A DNA stretch of 64,000 nucleotides. Source: Branchiostoma floridae. Taxonomy: Eukaryota > Chordata > Leptocardii > Amphioxiformes > Branchiostomatidae. The DNA is taken from contig NC_049992.1 of assembly GCF_000003815.2 (NCBI RefSeq), forward strand, positions 17,017,379 through 17,081,378. Direction: 5' to 3'. A program made the position numbers and the translations under genes. Every line of letters starts with the position of its first letter. Within the stretch, counting starts at the first letter, position 1. This document shows, in pieces, positions 22,720 to 34,800 of the stretch. The notes below the pieces were generated by a model that worked only from the letters and a program-made list of their open reading frames with translations, was not told the origin of the DNA and did no database searches.

Positions 22720-22899
22720 GTAAGATACACTATATCTAAGAAGCGTTTTGCGGTCACTTTCAGATTTCTAAGATTATCTATTAAAGACACCCGTGTTGTA
22801 AAATTGCCTGTTGAGGACATCATCAGGTAAGATTTCTTGTACCATACGGGACCCTGACGCAGAGGCTGCTGGGATTCGTCCGCTCAAGTTCCCGGATGT

Positions 22900-25800
22900 G
22901 AATGACGTCATTTCTTTCAGCGAGAGATTCCGTGTTTCTGAGACCATTTTGCTGATTTTTCGCTGAATTTCGTCCTCAAACCAGCCACAAAATGTAAGTA
23001 TTTCCACTCCTGTTCACTCCAGAATATTTTCCTGTTTTCTAGAATGTGCTAACTGCTATAAAGGACCCATGTATATCGAGAAAGCTCTTATTTTTCAGAG
23101 TGAAAAAAATCCTACGTCGTCTGACATCCCACCCATTTTCCCCCTGGTTTTCCTTCCTATATCTTTCTCCTGACGTTTTTAGTCAGATCTCCACCCTAGA
23201 GTTCATCACTAACATTTTTATTCCTTTGATTTCGTTGTGAAAGAATATTTAGGAACGCTCTGAAGCCTGTGATGTTTGTAAAACTAACAAACAACAGGGC
23301 TACATACGTGGTAAACCTAAATCCTTGCCAAAAATCGGTGGCAAAAATTTATAATGCTTGGATTTGATTTCCGGAAATTTATATAAACGGTTGGGAAATT
23401 TAAAAAAAAAAGAGAAAGTATTCGTTTTAGTTTGGTAAATATTAGGGTACGAATCTGGAGTGGATCTAACGTCATTGGGTATCATTTACGGTGACGTCCA
23501 TTGACTACAACAGGAGATGACTTTGGGTTAGTAAACGAAGGGTCATGTGATGGCTTTACATAAATTTGTGCATTTATTTGACATGCACAAGTGTAGCTTG
23601 GTTTAATAGGGGGAGGGGTGTGTATGGATAAAGTTGAATGAAAATCCAGGGTTTGCTCCAAAATTTTGTAAATATAACAAAAATGTTCATAGCACAGGCA
23701 GTGCAGATTTATATGATGGTAATATAGGTTTAGTGTCTTTATAAAGCTGATTGCAGTTGTAAATATAATCAATTAAGGGACATGTTATTAAGGTAAGAAT
23801 AAAGGTAAATAAATCCAAAATATGTAAATATATCAGATGAGACAGTTCATAGCAAGGGTAGTGCTGATTTGTATTAGTAGAGGTTTTATCATTATATTGA
23901 TGTTAAACTTATAAGTCATTGATTCATTGAGACCAACTTGCAGTTGTCATACATGATGTATGTGTAAAATCAATCAAAAGGTACAGATTATATTTTGGTA
24001 TAGATTGAGCACTAATCTCAAGGTTTTCATTTGTTAGTCTTTTTCTAAAATGATGTTTTAAGTCCCTTAGATTGTGGTTGTGCATATACATTTGTGACAT
24101 TTTCGGGATATTATTTTTTTCATACATATACTAGTATTAAAGCTCAAATTGCGCTTAACTGGCTTAAGTATATGTATGAAAAATTCTATTAATTTGTGTA
24201 TGGAGCACTCTTCAACTTTTGAACAGAAAGACAGACGTCAGTTAGATTGCTGACTTGTTTTAGCCTAAAATACACAAATAGGTGTCTGTGACGAAGCACA
24301 GGTATATTTTTGCCTCATGTTGTGATAGGAATGTTATTGTTTGTAACATACAGATGGCTCTAAAAGTAGTCTTAAAGTATAAACAATGGAGTTTGTGACC
24401 CCTGACTGTTGGTTAATTCCTATCTTTTGAGCAAGTGTTTCTCCTACTAGACAAATGACAGACTTTGGTGACAATCACAATGTAAACAAACTGGTGTAAA
24501 TGGGGGGTTCGCTTAAAAGGCTGGGCTGTCTACCAGGCCAGGCTACCTGGCCTGTCTACCTGGCCTGGCTATCACGTCAGGCTACTCAGATCCCCCCATT
24601 CATACCCCCATCATGTGGCACTCAGCCAAAATAGCTGATTGACAGGCATAGTAATTGCTAATTTTCAACCCTGCCAGTGTCCACTGGCTGGACCCTTGGG
24701 GGGGAAAGTGTCTGGGAGGCCTTCCTTGCAGCTGTCAGGAACACATTCAAGTACTGTACCAGTACTGTGTTCGGTAAATGCTTTAGGGTGTTAGACCTAG
24801 AAAACAGAGGTCCTGGGTTCAAATCCTTTGACATGTCACAAAATCTGTTAACAGTACTTTCCCCACTCCAACTTGTACAAGGGGGTTGGAGAGATTTATT
24901 GTCAGTGGAAGGAGAGGTTGGGGCTCTGTCCTCGACACAAAAATTGTACAGTGGATAACAATCCACAGCCTNNNNNNNNNNNNNNNNNNNNNNNNNNNNN
25001 NNNNNNNNNNNNNNNNNNNNNNNNNNNNNNNNNNNNNNNNNNNNNNNNNNNNNNNNNNNNNNNNNNNNNNNNNNNNNNNNNNNNNNNNNNNNNNNNNNNN
25101 NNNNNNNNNNNNNNNNNNNNNNNNNNNNNNNNNNNNNNNNNNNNNNNNNNNNNNNNNNNNNNNNNNNNNNNNNNNNNNNNNNNNNNNNNNNNNNNNNNNN
25201 NNNNNNNNNNNNNNNNNNNNNNNNNNNNNNNNNNNNNNNNNNNNNNNNNNNNNNNNNNNNNNNNNNNNNNNTCCTGACATGCTGCAAGCAAGGCCTCCCA
25301 GACACATTCCCAAAGGGCCCAGCCAGTGGTGGACAGGGCAACCTTGGGTCACTGGCATTAGCAGGGTTGGAGATCAGCAATTACTATGCCTGTCAATCAG
25401 CTATTTTGGCTGAGTGCCATATGATGGGGCTATGAATGGGGGGATCTGAGTAGCCTGACGTGATAGCCAGGCCAGGTAGACAGGCCAGGTAGCCTGGCCT
25501 GGTAGACAGCCCAGCCTTTTAAGCGAACCCTGTAAATGGGAACTTTGGTGAGAGTGAAACAAGCTTTTATTTTTATATTTCTGGAATGAATGAATGGAAA
25601 TGAGGATCACTGAATCCCCAGTGGACTGTTTCAGTGTTTATCTTTCAGTACATTTGATTTTATATTCTATTATCGCACATCAGAGTGTTTCCTTACAAGT
25701 GATGATTTCATGTAAACTTGTTAACAAAACAGCAACATCTGGATTTATATTGCATGCATGTAAGTATGTGATGCATATGAAATTGATAGAAAATCATAGC

Positions 25801-28800
25801 ATATTGCAGTTGGTCTATTTAAAATCAACGTTCAAAGCTTCATTTCAACTTGGTAAATAAATTTCATTAAAATCAATATTTTTTTCATCCCCAATATGTC
25901 ATGTAACATTTCAGCATTACCAAGATAGGTGGAAAATATTTGCAGGAACTTTTTTGTTGTCAGTCTTGATCAAAACAGAGAAAGCCTCAGGTTTTATGTT
26001 CAGCAGTTTCCATTGTCTCATGCATGGTCAAATCTGTCTGTAGGCTTGTTTGTAAAATTGCATAGCCGGTAAACCACCTCATGGTATAACACAATGGCCA
26101 GGTTTGTACTGAAAATTACAAGCTGCATATCTGGACAGATTTATTTGATCCACTGTACCCACACCAGGCTTTTAGCCAGGTAGGTGTACGGGTGTACAAT
26201 GTATTGTACACCCTGTTAAAAAAATAACACAAATTGTACACCCTTACACTGGGGAGCACATCCTCTGACAAGCATGAAATTCTGATTGACCAGGGATGCT
26301 GCAGGTCACAAATTTGCTTCATTCCCCCAAATTTGCACCTCAAAATGTGGGAAATGATGTTTCAGAGAGTTATAAATTTCAGAATTTTCTGAGTGAGGAT
26401 GTCCCCAGACCCCCTACAATACTCGCGCCTGCAGCGCTTGCCTAATGGCAAGAAATTTGGACACCCTATGAAAAAATCCAAGCTAAAAGCCTGACTCACA
26501 CCAGGATGGACCTCCAATCTTTTCGATAAGTGTGCTGGGTTCTTTTACGTGCCTGAGGTGTGGCTCTCCTCAAACACAGCGACAATTTACTTTAGTACCA
26601 CTTTACAAAATTGAGGGTTCATGGGAGTCAAGGTCTGAATCTTTACTGTTGAAGGGAAGCGTCTGATTTCCTTCCTTAATTGAATTAGATCCGCCAATAT
26701 ACCTTTGCAGTATGACTCTGAGGCATGATCTAGACACGGTTTTTCCTGATATCGGCGAGCCAACAACCTCTCGCCGACAGCTTTTTTTTAGTGTCTAGAT
26801 GGAACTGCAATATCGCCGTCAAGATATCGGGAAATTTTCTCCCGAAAGGTCCGGACCATTCGCACGATACCTTACCGATAGCTTAGCAGGGGTCCCCGAC
26901 AGCTTCGTAGATGCTTCCCAACTTCGGGAAGGCTCATTAGCATATAACGCCATTTGGAAAATCGCGCTATATGTTTATGACTGCAAGCGCCATGGGTGTC
27001 CGGCCCCCTACGTTCTAGATCCCTCCCAACATCTCCACAGATATCGGTAAAAACTGTGTGTAGATTGGGCCTGAGTCACAGTATCCATCCAAGTGTTTTA
27101 CATAGCCCTGTGACATAACATTAGATATCATCTCTAATAAAGCTCAATAAATGATGAATAATTTAGGGTCACCAAAATAAACTCTGATTTCTAAACTGGT
27201 GTGATGGTAGTAACCAGTTCAAATGCCGAAGGTCACCCCGATGTTTCAAAGGCTTTGGATTACTCTGATAACAACTTGCATTTAATATTATTACTTAGGA
27301 ATGGATGAACTGGAAATTGCCATGTTGTTTTTACATCAGCTGATAAAAATTAAAACATCACATGTTAATGCAATCAAATAGTTACCATGATTGTAACCAA
27401 ATCAGATACTGCTGCATATGATATATAATATAGATAGTGAAGGGCTTTCGCATGGCATGTTTTCAAGGTATTCGACTGAAGTTGTTGTCAGTAGCACCAT
27501 TTTCCTCAGAAATGCCAGCAAAGTTACACGGAGGTTGTGGAAATGCTGTGTCTTTTCACGCCTCCTCTTCCACTGTCCGATGTCTGTTCCCCGCGGACCT
27601 GGAATGCCATTCATCTCATCAATATTTCATTGGACTGGAATGTAATCAGAGGAGGACATTGGTTTCCCACCTTCAGCTGGGGCCGGATGTGATTGGAAAG
27701 GACAAACCAATTTTCTAGGTTGGAGGGGTCAAACGTGCAAATCTACATTGCTTGATTTTCTAAAGTTGGGTTGACACCAAAATACCAATATAGTGCATGT
27801 TCATTACTAGATCCACAACTTGGTAAACATTTCAAGAAAGTTGTTTTCGTCTTCTTTGTACCAAATATGTTGCACCTCCATTTTACTACGAATCAAAGAT
27901 GCAAGGGTCCACAAACCAATTTTCTAGGTTGGAGGGGTCAAACGTGCACACTTACACTTCTAAAATCTCTAGACCTATCTCTAGACCAAAAAGATTTTTT
28001 TTAAATGCAAATTTCATTCAGTATAAAATTAGTATAATTGAAAATATCACTTACTTGTATAATGAAACACAAAGAAAAACAACATAAAATACAATAACGT
28101 GACGTGAAAGAGGGAGAGGTAACAGTCATTGGTCTATAATTTAACTAACACTCAGTAATAGGTGTGTCTAAGGGATAGCTGTCATTGGTACTGTAAATGC
28201 ATTTAAGTTCGCGGAGATTTAATTTCGCGGTAGCGGGAAAAAGGACTTTTCGCGGTGGTTTTAATTTCGCGGTAACACCATAGACTGCAGTCTTATACCA
28301 TGATAGAAAAATGTTCGCGGTGGTTTTAAATTCGCGGTGAAGTGGTCACCGCGAAAACCGCGAACATTAATCCACCGCGAACATTTCTGCATTTACAGTA
28401 TATTTGCAATTTTAGCTTAAGTTTTAAAAGTAGTGCATGTTTGGTTTGAATCTTTCAAAAAACATTAATTTGTATACTTGTAGTTACCCCACGGTAATAG
28501 CAAAGTGTAAGATACTGTCTAGTACATGATTGATTAATGTACCAAGGGAAAAACATTTGCATGACAATCATGTAATGATGGTGATGTTTTACATAAAAAG
28601 ACTTAGTAAAATCTTCTTAGAGATTTTTTGTAGGTAAATTACTGAGACATCATGTTATCTGAACTTTTCTATGATTTTATTTCTTTGATATTCTGTATGT
28701 GCTTCTAATAATTTCTTTTCACTTGTATCATGTAAATATAACTATGATACGGGCTTTTAGGAAATGTATATTTTCTACTATTTTCTGCCATGACTAGATT

Positions 28801-31800
28801 AATTTTTCCACCTATCCCTATCCAATCCAACTTCTTACCTCCCTAATGATCTTACATAACATATTACAAGCATTCAGTCCGAATTCTACTAGCATGAATG
28901 TCTCCAGTGTCTGTTACTTGTCGTGTTTGCTATAATCCTATGATATATGCATGTCTAACTATATGTGTCGGTACTTGTGCTGTTGTGCATGTTTTGACTT
29001 GTCATCTCTTCTTGTACTTTGAAGGGTGTGTGTATGACATGAGTTGAAAACAGAATAAATGCAGAACGTTTATAATATAAAGTTGCAGAAGTCCCCGAAG
29101 AATTCAACCCTAATTGAAAACAGTAAACAAATCATATCATCTTTGTATCAATCCCAGTGGAGCAATTTTTGAATCTATCCAAAAATGCATTTTGTATATT
29201 ACAAATTTACATTGTACATATATGCTTGATTTTCTAATGTTGGGTTGACACCAAAATACCAATATAGTGTTCATTACTAGATCCACAGTGGTAAACATTT
29301 CAAGAAAGTTGTTTTCGTCTTCTTTGTACCAAATATGGTGCACCTCCATTTTACTACGAATCAAAGATGCAAGGGTCCACAAATCAGGATCTACAAATCA
29401 GGACCCACAAATCACAAATCGGGATTCACCAATACTTCAGATTGATCCTGATTCGATATGCCAAATCCACAACTAGATTAATTAAAATAAGGATACGCTG
29501 GCCCCCTTCTCCTTGGAGTTGGATTCGGTTTGTTTATACCATGATTCGTGAATTGGGATGAACTCCTTGGTGAATCCTGATTCGCAAATCCTGGTAGAAA
29601 TAGAGCCAAAATGCTTGGGTTGTTGGATGTACAAACAATGTAAAGATGAAGGGGCATACACACACCCTGTATATGTCTGTGTCTGTGTTTACTTTATATA
29701 TATATATTTGTGTGATTGTGTCTTAAAAAGGTCTGAGACTGATGCTCAGAACGGTGAAGTGTAAGTACTCTAATCCTAGCTAACAGCTTTGCAGCCCTCT
29801 TGGTTACTTACATTACCTCACGCTTTTTTTTATACTATACTATAGTACTAGTTCTAGGAAACCATGGAGAATTGTTTTGTGTGTTGTACATGTATTTGTT
29901 GTGTTGGAATGTCAAATTTGAGAGATTCAAATCCTTGCATGAAGATCACTTCTAATATCAGGGTTTAAACTACATTTTTATAGTAAACCTTTTGCTAATA
30001 TCTAGCTAGGTCCACTGATGCACCTATGGTAAAAATCATGTGCACAATGTCAATTTTGAAGAACTTGCATATTCTCCCAGTATTTTCAGCCCTGAATATA
30101 GAATACATGATGCAGTTATTATTTCAACACTTTATATGCAACTACAAATGTATAAGCAACTAGAGTTCCACGACCCCATACCTTCGCCAAATGATCCTAA
30201 CCTTTACAACTGCTGTGTTAATTGTGTGTTTCATTAATTATGCAAATAAGGTTCTCATTTGCATAAATGATATTACTTGATCATCTCCTTCACCAAACAA
30301 CAGACGTACACATCTATGTTAAGAGAGAAGGCTTTTATCGCATTTTCTGATAATTTATGCAAATGAGGACCTCATTTGCATAATTAATGTTCAATGATGT
30401 TCACCTGTCCATAACTTCCATATGCTACAAGTAAGAAGTTACCATCATTTACCACAATGACATTATAGCATTTTCTCATTAATTATGCAAATTATGTCTT
30501 TATTTTGCATAATATATATCTATCAATATTCTTCTCCTTCTTAGTTAAAAATGTCACATGTTGCAATGGTCCTATAATAGAACTTAGCGTGTATAGATGA
30601 TTTTCTAATTAATTATGCAAATTAGATACCAATTTGCATAATTAATACATAATTATGTGACGCATCACTAAAACTATCTATACACCAAAAATCATAACAA
30701 TCCGTCAACCCCTTCTTGAGTTATTCCCTTTCAAAGTCTGTCACTAAACCTACCCTGCAGTTCCAAAACAAGCCGCTAGGGAGCCCAAACCTATACCACT
30801 TACTCTTGGCATCAAGAGCTGTCTACCACTAAAAAATCACAGCCGCAGCATGTTCAGAACTCGAGATATCAAACCAGGAAGTTCCGCTGCAGTACCTTTC
30901 CAGGCCGCTAGGGGGCCCAAAATCTAATCGTTTCCAGGTCTCATCAAGACCTACACACATACCAAATATCAATACAATCCATCCAGGCGTTCTACAGTTA
31001 TGCCGGTGTTCTACACACATACATACATACATACATACATACATACAAACACACGCTACCCAAAATATAACCTTCTTGGCGAAGGTAATTATTAATTACA
31101 ACAGACACCTTTATACAAATAATCATGTATGGGAAATTTGTATGAAGTTGTCAGGAAATCAGTAATGATACTAATACAAAATTTCGTATCTGTACATTGT
31201 ATATTTTAAGACATGGTACATTTTATTATCACTAATATCAGTAGAATTTTCCAAAAATAGCGCCGTATGGGCAACTAACTGGTCAAGATAGGAAAATGTC
31301 AGTGATCAATATCTGCTTCTGTTTGTCTGCACTTGTAGTTGTACTTTTACTTGGCCATTTACATGTACCGGGTAGCTGTTGAAGTAGTCACTGCAAATAG
31401 AATCCTCAACAGTGTTTCTGTGTGTATATGCTGCTACATTTTGTATGTAGGAGCATTAAAACTTATCATTTACAAGATCATAATATAATATGCCCTTTCA
31501 TGTAATATTTGAGGATATTACATTATTTACATGTATATCTGTCACTTGATTTGCAGTTTCTTACAACTACCATGTAACTGTTTTGGAACTGCTAAAATTG
31601 ATACAAAGAGGAAGCATTTCTTACACAGGATTTTACCATTGCGGAAAAAGTTGAAATTGCTTTAATAATATAAAAACAAGTTAAACCACTGCCACATAGA
31701 CTTGGGCTCCTTGGAAGTAGTATTTCCTTCTCCAATGTCTGTGTTCTCTTATTAAAGGTCTGAGAATGAAGCTAATGGTGGTGACGGGTAAGTATCTGTG

Positions 31801-34800
31801 CATGTCTTCTGCACTGTCAGCCCCCCACCACCATCGCATGACTCCAACCCTCTTAATGTCATCATCTTAAAAGGCAGACACTTGCCCTATTTCTCTCAAC
31901 TTCTCTAAGAAACGTAAGGGAAAGAAATATTTTTAAAAGCTCAGAAAATGTGTTTCTGTTTAACCAAAAGCCCAATGAATGATGGCAAAAATGATTGATT
32001 GTGATTTTGATTGTGATTTAGATTTTAAATGTAGTTGAGAGGAAAAGCAGTGTTGTATTATAAGTTACATGGTGCATGCTTATATCAACCTATAACCATC
32101 AATATTAACCAACATTTTGTTAGATGCACCATTGTCTGCCGCCACCATGCACCCTTTAATTGTTTTCCAACTGGACAAAATTGATGGACCCAGCAATTGA
32201 TTTATTAACGTGCTTGGACGGTGATATTTGTTACATGTTGTCATTACTTTGATCATTCTGAATGTTGAACCATTGTAACAGTCTTGCACAAGTTTTACGT
32301 ATATTTGCACGTTGTCTCTTAATATTTTACACATGCAAGTCTTGTATGTTCACATCCTTTCACAATCTATGAGTATGAATCTGCACAAAGCATTCCATGG
32401 TCATACCTGTATGATGATGATTTAGGTTGTCCATTTGCCAAGTTTTTGGGGAGTTCCATACTTTTTTTACATAAAAGTTGATGTTTACTATGAATATTCC
32501 CTTGGAATGGAAGCCTTATATACAGTTGTATGTATATTTACATGTATGACAGTGTTACTGGTAGATGTGTCATATATTTATGACAGAGGGTATCTAATAA
32601 ACTTTATAAACCTAAAACATACTTTAATACAGATAGTTTTTACAGATTATCGTTGCCTTTGTAGATATCCAATCAGGTGAGAATAACAAGATATATACCT
32701 TTATTAATGACGGGTATATGTAGTTGCGTACTTGTTTGTTGAAATTCGTAAATGGCTGCTTAAATCTCTCCCTTTGTTTGTAATGCTCTCATTGGAGGTC
32801 TGCACCTGAAGGAGGAGAAGGGTAAGTTGGTCACATGTCTGTTGTGCAATGGTTGTTTGTGACCTGCAATTATGGAAAATATCACAAGGTGGAGCTCCTG
32901 CATTGTCCAATATGGCAAAAGCTTTGTATGATTTCAATGTATGCCTACGGTGTTCAACACCAACATGAGATGCATGTCAATGTATGAATGGTGTTCATCG
33001 CAAAGAACAGGTACCAAGGACAGGTCTGTGTTTATATGTGTTGTGTGTATGGTGTTCAGCACCAAGGACAGGTATATATGTGTTCCTATGTGTGTATGGT
33101 GTTCAGCACCAAGGACAGGTATGTGTGTGTTCCAATGTGTTGTGTGTATGGTGTTCAGCACCAATGACAGGTATGTGTGTGTTCCTATGTTTGTATGGTG
33201 TTCAGCACCAAGGACAGGTATGTATGTTTTCCTATGTGTGTATGGTGTTCAGCACCAAGGACAGATATGTATGTGTTCCTATGTGTGTATGGTGTTCAGC
33301 ACCAAGGACAGGTATGTATGTGTTCCTATGTGTGTATGGTGTTCAGCACCAAGGACAGGTGTGTGTGTGCCTATGTGTGTGTGCCTGTGTGTATATGGTG
33401 TTCAGCACCAAGGACAGATATGTATGTGATCCTATGTGTGTATGGTGTTCAGCACCAAGGACAGGTATGTATGTGTTCCTATGTGTGTATGGTGTTCAGC
33501 ACCAAGGACAGGTGTGTGTGTGCCTATGTGTGTGTGCCTATGTGTATATGGTGTTCAGCACCAAGGACATGTATGTATGTGATCCTATGTGTGTATGGTG
33601 TTCAGCACCAAGGACAGGTATGTATGTGTTCCTATGTGTGTATGGTGTTCAGCACCAAGGACAGGTATCTGTGTGTTCCTATGTGTGTATGGTGTTCAGC
33701 ACCAAGGACATGTATGTGTGTGTTCCTATGTGTGTATGGTGTTCAGCACCAAGGACATGTATGTGTGTGTTCCTATGTGTGTATGGTGTTCAGCACCAAG
33801 GACATGTATGTGTGTGTTCCTATGTGTGTATGGTGTTAAGCACCAAGGACAGGTGTGTGTGCCTATGTGTGTATGGTATTAAGCACCAAGGACATGTATG
33901 TGTGTGTTCCTATGTGTGTGGTGTTCAGCACCAAGGACAGGTATGTATGTGTTCCTATGTGTTGTGTGTATGGTGTTCAGCACCAAGGACAGGTATGTGT
34001 GTGTTCCTATGTGTGTATGGTGTTCAGCACCGAGGACAGGTATGTGTGTGTTCCTATGTGTTGTATGTATGGTGTTCAGCACCAAGGACAGGTATGTATG
34101 TGTTCCTATGTATGTATGGTGTTCAGCACCAAGGACAGGTATGTGTGTGTTCCTATGTGTGTATGGTGTTAAGCACCAAGGACAGGTGTGTGTGCCTATG
34201 TGTGTATGGTATTAAGCACCAAGGACAGGTATGTATGTGTTCCTATGTATGTATGGTGTTCAGCACCAAGGACAGGTATGTGTGTGTTCCTATGTGTTGT
34301 GTGTATGCTGTTCAGCACCAAGGACAGGTATGTGTGTGTTCCTATGTGTGTATGGTGTTCAGCACCAAGGACAGGTGTGTGTGCTTATAAAAGGTGTTAT
34401 GTAAACACAGGCCTCTGTTGTGTCTCCCTCAGGTCGACAGGATCTGGGATCTCCGGGCTCCCTCCCCCGTCTGCAGCCGCCCACAACAAGAGGCTACAGC
34501 AGACACAGGCACAGGTGGACGAGGTACGGTAACCATGGCAATGTCAGGGTCACATTCCCAACACGGGGGAAATGTTAAAGGTTAAGGTAGTACCATAGTG
34601 GGTTGTAATGTACTGTGTCTGGGGCATGGTATTGGGAGGCGGAGCAATCTGCATACACATGTATGGAGCACAAATGCTGCAAGTTATGTCTTGCATAGTC
34701 CTGTGGTTAGCGACCTTGCTTCTGGACTAAGAGGTTGGGAATTCGAATCTCGGCTGTTGTCGTTCATTATGCTGCAGAAAGGGTCCCCCGGTCAACAACT

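Larger units (their letters stand above)
24505..25530. mobile_element. MULE-like foldback element with 10-bp target duplication
   Basis: Ends GGGTTCGCTTAAAAGGCTGG and its exact reverse complement; the inverted repeats run at least 165 bp with about 98% match and more loosely to ~235 bp. The same ten bases TGTAAATGGG stand directly outside both ends (24495-24504, 25531-25540). Long TIRs with 9-11 bp duplications are typical of Mutator-like elements. The TIR contains repeated CCAGGCCAGG/TACCTGGCCTG units. The centre is lost in a 300-bp gap, so a transposase cannot be ruled out. ORFs across the gap are artefacts. It sits in VAMP intron 1. Confidence 0.8.

Noticed and set aside
24658-25413. Frames of 129-240 codons
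   Set aside because: They pass through 300 N and the arms of an inverted repeat.
30220-30660. CRISPR-like or regularly spaced repeats (ATTAATTATGCAAAT)
   Set aside because: Spacing is irregular, orientation alternates, and the setting is an animal genome; they are parts of a transposable element.
32984-34390. 468-codon and overlapping open frames
   Set aside because: They are reading of a 47-bp tandem array in three frames inside a VAMP intron, with no start context, domain or unique sequence.
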